64,000 nucleotides of DNA from Coleophoma eucalyptorum. Lineage: Eukaryota > Ascomycota > Leotiomycetes > Helotiales > Dermateaceae. A model generated the notes under the pieces. The model searched no databases and was not told the DNA's origin. It worked only from the letters and a program-made list of their open reading frames with translations. The stretch covers positions 248,001 through 312,000 of the forward strand of contig JALRME010000020.1 of assembly GCA_026120035.1 (NCBI GenBank). Reading direction: 5' to 3'. Numbering within the stretch: the first letter of the stretch is position 1; every line of letters starts with the position of its first letter. The position numbers and the translations under genes were made by a program. This document shows, piece after piece, positions 57,659 to 64,000 of this stretch.

Positions 57659-58474
57659 ATGACACCGACAATTATCCTGATCCGACACGCAGAGGCCTTG
57701 CATAGTAGATATACCTTTCCAACCAACCTTAAGCAGTAGTACTAATAGATCCTAGACGTAGCTAATAAGTCATCCAACTCTTATTCCCTATTCAAGAAAG
57801 CTAACCATTTATTTATACGAGATTTCACGATCCATGATCCACCACTAACAGAATTCGGCCTCAACATACAATGTGCAGTGCTGTCAAGAGCTCTGGAAGC
57901 TCTCTCTCGGACACTAGACATTGAGCCTCCCGAGCTTGTTGTCGTTTCGCCGCTGCGACGCACCCTGCAAACCGCAGAAGCGTCGCTGGGGTGGCTTAGA
58001 AAACGGGGTGTTCCCATAATCGCACGCGCCGAGTGGCAAGAAAACACCGTTAATAACATCGATGTTGGACGTCCCATCCCCGTATTGGAGCAGGAGTTCC
58101 CCAACGTCGATTTCAGTGCCATGGACCCGGTATTCCCGGCAAAACAGGGCCTGTATGAATTCTCGATGGAAGCGTTGACGGAGCGAGGAATTTTCGCGAG
58201 GCAGTGGTTGAAAGCGAGGAAAGAGAGGGTCATTGCCGTTGTGGGTCACGATGGTTTCATGAGAGTGGGAATCTGTCAGAAGAAGTTTGGAAATGCGGAT
58301 TATAGGATCTTTGACTTCGCCGCCGGGGACTCGTTGGAGTTGATCGAGTGGGAGGAGACGGAGCTGAGGGGAGGTGGGCTAGGGACTTGTCCGAAGGGAG
58401 CATTCGGGTGGCTTCCGAATGACTTCAAGTATATGCCTAAGAATAACACGACTGTTTATGAGCCGTTGGAGTGA
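57659..58474 (+). CDS. Histidine phosphatase (phosphoglycerate mutase-like)
   Basis: Member of the histidine phosphatase superfamily, branch 1. Exons 57659..57704 and 57822..58474 (46+653 bp) give 232 residues; the intron is 117 bp. The catalytic RHG-like motif is LIRHAEAL with His10. The second exon starts NFTIHDPPLTEFG, followed by VVSPLRRTLQTAE and VVGHDGF (second catalytic His). The RHG Gly is replaced by Ala (RHAE), as in many fungal members. There is no signal peptide. Substrates of such proteins range from sugar phosphates to phosphoproteins; it is not a glycolytic mutase by the look of the C-terminus (GTCPKGAFGWLPND). Confidence 0.9.
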
Positions 58475-59338
58475 TAACGAGGGCTGGTTTGTGAGAGCAG
58501 AATATCACAGGACTGAGAGGTTGGCTCTAGAGCCAGTCGATGCAACAAAGAGTTTCTTCAGCTTTCCAAATAAACGAACGTAATTTGACGTTCTTGGAGC
58601 TTGAATTCTTAAATTCACGCCGACTTATAGTCGGGTGGGTAAGTGGAACAAGAAACATCGTAATATTTGGATTCCTGCGGGAGGGCCATGACGACTTATT
58701 GAGGCAAGGCCCGCGACATATCCAAAAGCAGAAAATCACCAGTCCCTCCCAGCATCGCAGATGCTTCGAAGGTCATATACAGGTGGTTCAGCAAATTGAA
58801 TTCCCAGGTAAGTGAGAGTGTATTATCGATTTGGTGCTTAGCAACTAGTAATTGCGAGACCATCGGTTGTCCTGAATACCTTAAGCGATCTAACAGCAGG
58901 GGCTACGGCAATGATAGTAAAACGTTGGACTGGCAGCAATTGATTTATTTTAATTAAGTCTCTTAAAGACTCGACCGCTGTCTAAGGAAGGATGGTTTTA
59001 GAATGTCGTATGTATAACGGATATATTTAGTCGTGCTGTTTCCGGGACTGTTTTTGCAAATCCCCCTCCAAAAACGAAAATCTCCCACTCGGAGCTTTCC
59101 GCATTACTTCAGGGATCTTAGGCCACTCATATCGTGGCAACATACATTTTTGTAGAAAAATTTAGCGAGCTGTCCTTTGTGAGACACCATTGATGCCGGC
59201 AGCTATCTCGTGCCGAATCCTTGTCTTCCAATAGGGATAACAGGGGAAGAATCGAACTATCCGTTCTTGGGACATCAACCAAATATCTCCATAAAGTAAA
59301 AGATCTCCAGCCCTTGTTTCCCGCGAGAAATTCTCCGA
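58475..59338. other. Convergent 3' region, 0.9 kb
   Basis: Holds the 3' flanks of the phosphatase and of the NLP gene. Opposing short frames at 58527-58815 have no motif. No gene seen. Confidence 0.5.
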
Positions 59339-60194
59339 CTAGAAAGACGCCTTTCCAAGGTTTGAAGTGAATGTACTGTCTTTGAAAGGAACAGTAGCCG
59401 ACCCAAAATCCGTCGTGCTTAATGCATTTCTTGCGGCATCGGTCATTGATTCCCAGGCAATAAGAGGCTGCTCACCACCCTTGGTAGAAGTGGTACCAAG
59501 CTGGTGATTAACAGGGAAAATGCTAAAATATTCGATCTTTGGACGGCTGCCATCAAGGGGCACGTCCGGCGCAACAGTTACGTCGAAAGCTCCATGCGCT
59601 GAGGTTGCAACTGCGAGAATGTCGGTGCTGGTTGACGAGCTAGTCCATACGACGATTCCTTCCCAATCGTGGCGGTGGCCAAGTCCAGTGGATGGAGAAT
59701 CTTTGGGCATGTACCTGTCGGGCTTGTCTTAGAATCGTGATCGAGCGCAAATGTATGAAAACAATACATACCACGAATACATGGTCGCGTAGCGACTTCC
59801 ATAAGCCCCAGAGCGAACATATACTTGACCGGTACTGCTATCGCAACCCGATGACGAACCACCAGTAGGATTCAATCCACCACTAATCCAGTATTAGTTT
59901 TTGGCTCAATTCAAGCACCTCATAAATATGAAGTTACTGAAGATAGGCTTACCCAGTATTTCCTGCGGAATCTACCGCCGGGAATGGCACACATCCGTTT
60001 CGCACATATAAAAATGGCTTGAATCGCTGATACAATGCGCCGAGAGTACCACTTGGAACAGTTTCGGGGAATCCAACAACCGCATCATGGCTGATGACTG
60101 CACGGGGTTCGATTGGAAATCCGCTGACAGAGGTGCTTGCCAACAGGGAGACGCAAAGAGGGGCGAGAATCTTTTGGAGACTGATTGAAACCAT
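59339..60194 (-). CDS. NPP1/NEP1-like protein (NLP), secreted
   Basis: Secreted protein of the necrosis-inducing NPP1 family; some members damage plasma membranes of dicot plants and others are non-toxic and only expressed during colonisation. Exons 60194..59953, 59882..59772 and 59714..59339 (242+111+376 bp) give 242 residues; introns are 70 and 57 bp. A signal peptide opens the protein (about residues 1-24). The hallmark heptapeptide GHRHDWE lies at about 130-136. Two conserved Cys, one at the end of exon 1 and one in exon 2, place it in type 1. The length is normal for the family and no break is seen. Toxic activity cannot be judged from sequence. Confidence 0.9.
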
Positions 60195-62028
60195 TTTTGC
60201 AGATCTGATTGAGCTTTCCGGTGAGGAATCTGTGTGGAGAGCCGAAATCCAACTTGGGAGGACGAATGTTATTAAAGTCTGCACGAAGGGCACAACTTTA
60301 GTCTTTGGTAAGAGGTTTCGCAGCGACCAGTAGCCAGGAAACGTGCGGATATCTGCAGCAGAAAGAAAGGCCAGCTTCTTTCAATGGTTCCATTCGAGGT
60401 TAATATTCAATCCACGTTTCCAGCTTTCCATGTCCTCACTCCGCAGCCAAGAACTCAACATCTTATTCCGATAGCTTGGCCCGAGTGAACATGTCCCGGT
60501 GTGGCAGGTGTAAGGGTAAAGAATATAAATTGGGTGCAGGTGATGAGATAGATCAGCCAAACGATTAACAGATTTATTGGGGGCCCGAGGACGCTATATG
60601 TTGATATGTGGAAAGATAAATGGATGCTTTGGCAGAAGTAGGTTATACTGCGGCTAAATTGTAGTTTCAATATGAGGTTCGATCTTTCGTTATCAATGTT
60701 TCGAAGTCGACGTGCAAAGCCACAATGTTGCTAAGCGAGGCAGATTACGGTCTGAATGAGGTACAGTAGCCTCGGTTCAGCCAGGTTAATGCTATGTACA
60801 AGTGCTCTTCACTTTGTAAATCCTCTTCTAAACTCTATGTTGCGTACACGCTTTGAATACACGTCTGCGCCTTGTGTCAGGACAAAGCCGAAAACGAGGC
60901 AGATTGAAGGGCGGTTAGGCTTCGGCACATAGACATTTGCTTGTACGTTTAGCAGAGGACTATCAAGGAGACAGCCGCTTTGAACCCAGAGCCTGTGCAC
61001 GTGGTAATCAACATATTGCCTGTTGAGATGTGCCGTCCATACCAAGAACGGAGAGATGCTACTTTAGGATACAGAATGACTTTAAGAGCGAATAAGCATC
61101 TTTTAAGCATATCTCGCCCGCGTAATTTCTTCCGCCTCCCTGCTTTACACGGACTGCTGTGGAGACTAGGGGATGAACTTCAGGTCTGCCAAGGTCTTGG
61201 AACATTTTCCATGCATCATGTTCGGATCACCCGGCCAATCTATCACCATAGTGGGGTGTTCTCATTACCTTATGGCCTCTCGTTTGAGTATACATGTATA
61301 GAAGTTCATCTCTCCTACCCCAGCAAAGACTATTTGGTTATTGTCACTACTGAAGCGAACTTTTACCACTGGATTTGCAGACGTAGAACAGGCTCTTATT
61401 GCTTGATAGAGGCTTTCGGAAGGTAAGTGAGTATCGAAATATGTAGTAAATATGCTTGACTATGGAAAATCACAAGGGTTACGTTTGTCCGAGATATCAG
61501 TATCGAAAGGAAAGTAAAAGAAAAAAGTGTAATTTTCCTGGCTACATTTTAAAAATGTAAAGTGGCCCCATCGATATGTGGCTACTCCAGCAGTTCTTCT
61601 TGACCGTAGGGTTTTACTGCACCAGTTTTCTCGGATTATTGGTTTCTCTTTCGTCCTTGGGCCAACCTAACTTCCTCCGCTACACTGCAGACCCAAATAT
61701 CACCACTCCGGCGTCCTAAGATCTCACTCGTCCTGAAAATAAAAGGTAAACATACGGCTAGCTCAACGCTTTAAATGTTCATTCAATCCACGCCATAAAG
61801 ACGTAGATGGTATCATCCTCCACTGCTTTCCTGCCCCCATCTATAATACACATAGCAGCAAACACATTCACAGCAACGATAACCTCGCTCATCTTTCCCA
61901 AAGCTAAACCTCACAAACCAGCGAGCTCAAATGAAGGGGATTGTCTCATAATAGCCGGCTTGTTCCATAACGCCTTTCCGACCTAAAGACGCCTTCGCAT
62001 AGCAAAAACATTGGTTGCACTGAAAGTC
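60195..62028. other. 1.8 kb intergenic region
   Basis: NLP promoter on the left and the PSY2 3' flank on the right. The plus frame 60980-61426 (148 codons) is open, but I see no domain, signal or splice evidence. No gene is called. Confidence 0.45.
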
Positions 62029-64000
62029 TTAATTGTCGTTCTCACCATTAGTATTGCCCTCACCACCAGTTTTGATGGCTGGTGAGAGACTTATGGCGAT
62101 TTTATTTGTTTTTGCAGATCCAGTCCCGTCTCGGCCGTTGAAGCTCTTCTTTCTCTTAAGAAAATTGTTTGTGATTGATCCAACAGAGCTGTTCGAGCTG
62201 GTAGAACTGCGGCGTTTGTTGGCGGATAGCTTCCCCAATTCATCTTCTTCGTCTTCTTCCCGACGTCTCTTCTCTGAAAGCCGTTCAGGAGGGGTTGGCG
62301 CTGAAGATGTAGGCGTTAAAACGAGGTCTCCATCTGTGTCCTTCGTATCCGAGGATTCAGGTGTTTTGGAGTCGCTGCGGAGTATTCCAGCATCATTGTT
62401 CTCGTTTTCTTCATCAGAACCGTAGTCAACAAGAGGTTTTGAAATTGGAGATGCTCCATTGATGGATGTCGAAGATTTGATGGGTTCTTCATCCTCATCA
62501 TCATCTGAGGTGTTGAAATATTGTTCTTCAGCAGCGTCGAGGTCTTTGATACCGCTTTCCCAGCGGGTGCCTCTACCAGCATCGGATCTTTTCGGGGCTT
62601 CATCTTCGTCATCCATAAAGTGGACTGCTTCCGAAAGCGTTGTGAAACCTTGAGTCTGGTCGTACCTATCGATGAAGGTTTTGAAAGTTTCCACATAGGT
62701 GATCTCCTTCAATATATCGCGATAGTTTTCCACCAGATGGCTAATAAGAACCCGGTTACCTTCTTTTTTGATATATTCAAATAGTTCTAGGCATGCAGAG
62801 TTCAGCAGGTTGTCTCGTGGCATGGTTTCTATAACTATGTCCAAGATGGGCTTGAAAAGATGGTCCTGCATTAGTTGGGAATTGTAAAATTCATCTTGTA
62901 AGCCAACAAGGTTGCGGAAGAATTTCATTGCGGCTGTGATGGATTAGCGAGATAATTTCAAGAGAATCAAATAACTTACTGAGCTTTAAGTACTTCTCTC
63001 GACTCGAGAGTAGCTGAGCAATGCGCTGGCCCAGGTTCTCGGCCAAGACGAAATATTTACTTCGGTGTTGATGTTGCCGGATGAAAAAGCAAAGTATTTC
63101 AATCAGATAGATGAATAAGGATACCTGATGAACACTGAAGTCCATAGTTTCTCTGTCTTTAAGGTCAACCAATGGCTGAAATAGTTTCTTGGCCGATTCC
63201 TCATAAAAGTTGGACAGGAAAAGCTCTTGTTGAGGATCAGCCTGTGGTCGTAATCTGGAAAAGTCACCACCCGCTTTGGCGAGGTTATCGAGGGGGCCAT
63301 TTTGAGATCCTGGGTCCAAAAGAACTTTGATAGCATCGGCAATTTGCGCCTTCACGCCTAGATCTGCTTCTACAAGGAGCAAGTCAATCAGCGAATCTGT
63401 CAGTGGCGTTTGCTTTTCGTTGATCTGTCGGAATATTGTTTGGCGAATCATTTGCGGGTCATGGTCGATCATAGAAACTAAGACATCGGTAGCACCAACT
63501 CGTACCCCGACATCATTATGATGAAGAGCAAAGTTGATGACTGAGAGTAAGCCGTGTCCTAGGAAATTATTGTATAGTTGTTGCCGGGCTGGCTGCTGTA
63601 ACTGTTTCGACACTGCACAGCATTGCTGTATGAAGAGGACCGCCTCCTTCTTCCGCTCCTGGTCTGTTTCCTGGGGACCAAAGATTCCAAAAAGCTCCTT
63701 AAGGAACACAGCGTTGGTCTGCAAATGCTGCACAATCTCAACCTGGTAATAGAAAATCAGGGAGTTCAAGACTGAGAACGTAGGATCATCGAGGATCCGT
63801 GCTAAAACAACATCTTTCAAATATTGCAGTCGGTATGTGTGGTGAATTTTCTTTCGAATCTGCTCGTCCTCAATGCGCACAACCTCTTTATATCTGCCCT
63901 CCCGTCCCAGCCAGTGTCGATGATTTGCCTTGTGGCTAGGAAAATCTGGATCATATTCTAGCGCTCCTACAACTCCCAATACCACATCGTCCGTGACTGC
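62029..64000 (-). CDS. PSY2: PP4 regulatory subunit 3 (Psy2/SMK-1), 5' end outside window
   Basis: Regulatory subunit of protein phosphatase 4, acting in the DNA damage response and in dephosphorylation of gamma-H2A. Only the C-terminal part is here: exons 64000..62980 (partial) and 62933..62029, joined over a 46-bp intron that restores LKLTAMKFFRNLVG. The SMK-1 domain is visible as DDVVLGVVGALEYDPDFPSHKANHR, HHTYRLQYLKDVV and the helical repeats after it. The tail is acidic and Ser-rich (TSDDDEDEEPIKSS) with a basic KRRREEDEEDELGK and a KNL/NFLKRKKSF segment that could be a nuclear localisation signal. The N-terminal EVH1-like domain would lie past the right edge. Confidence 0.93.

Noticed and set aside
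60980..61426. Plus-strand frame of 148 codons
   Set aside because: Open but without any motif, signal peptide or splice support; it may be real but I cannot support it.
62033..62425. Ser-rich plus-strand frame
   Set aside because: It is the antisense of the acidic/Ser-rich PSY2 tail.

Overview
The window is genomic DNA of a filamentous ascomycete (Pezizomycotina). The signs are many protein genes with short (about 45-125 bp) GT-AG introns, a HET-domain gene, a DASH kinetochore subunit, a Met1-type sirohaem synthase, a PTH11/rhodopsin-like membrane protein, an AA9 polysaccharide monooxygenase and an NLP (NPP1) protein. The secreted set suggests a plant-associated or plant-degrading fungus. 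A leotiomycete is my guess, from the general look of the proteins only. I saw no rRNA, convincing tRNA, CRISPR array or intact transposon.

Layout. 0-10 kb: a secreted GH3 beta-glucosidase (minus), a 3 kb non-coding stretch, a short-chain dehydrogenase (SDR), a tentative small gene, and an AA9 LPMO. 10-15.5 kb: housekeeping genes, with MET1 (sirohaem synthesis) and SPC19 (DASH complex) convergent, then a metallo-beta-lactamase-fold hydrolase. 15.7-21 kb: a ten-exon amidase, a secreted PI-PLC-like phosphodiesterase and a beta-carbonic anhydrase. 22-29 kb: two Fungal_trans_2-type regulators that lack a visible zinc cluster, on either side of a second SDR. 29-36 kb: an uncharacterised PPxY protein, an F-box protein, a small unknown gene and a rhodopsin-like membrane protein. 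37.8-43.6 kb: a secreted FAD-linked (BBE-type) oxidase and a secreted type-B carboxylesterase on a mucin-like stalk. 44-50 kb: an unknown two-exon gene, a Vps62-like protein and an Atz/Trz-type amidohydrolase. 51.6-58.5 kb: an NRPS-like A-T-R carboxylate reductase, a HET protein and a histidine phosphatase. 59-64 kb: an NLP and, running off the right edge, PSY2/PP4R3.

How the genes relate. MET1, SPC19, PSY2 and the F-box gene are ordinary cellular genes. Between them lie accessory genes for wall degradation (GH3, AA9, carboxylesterase), oxidation (BBE oxidase, SDRs), small-molecule hydrolysis (amidase, MBL hydrolase, amidohydrolase), self/non-self recognition (HET) and host interaction (NLP, rhodopsin-like protein). 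The best candidates for specialised metabolism are the stand-alone A-T-R reductase and the regulator-SDR-regulator group at 22-29 kb.

Exon models were built by hand. Where stated, the exon lengths sum to a multiple of three and the junction codons restore the expected motifs. Exact splice sites are predictions.
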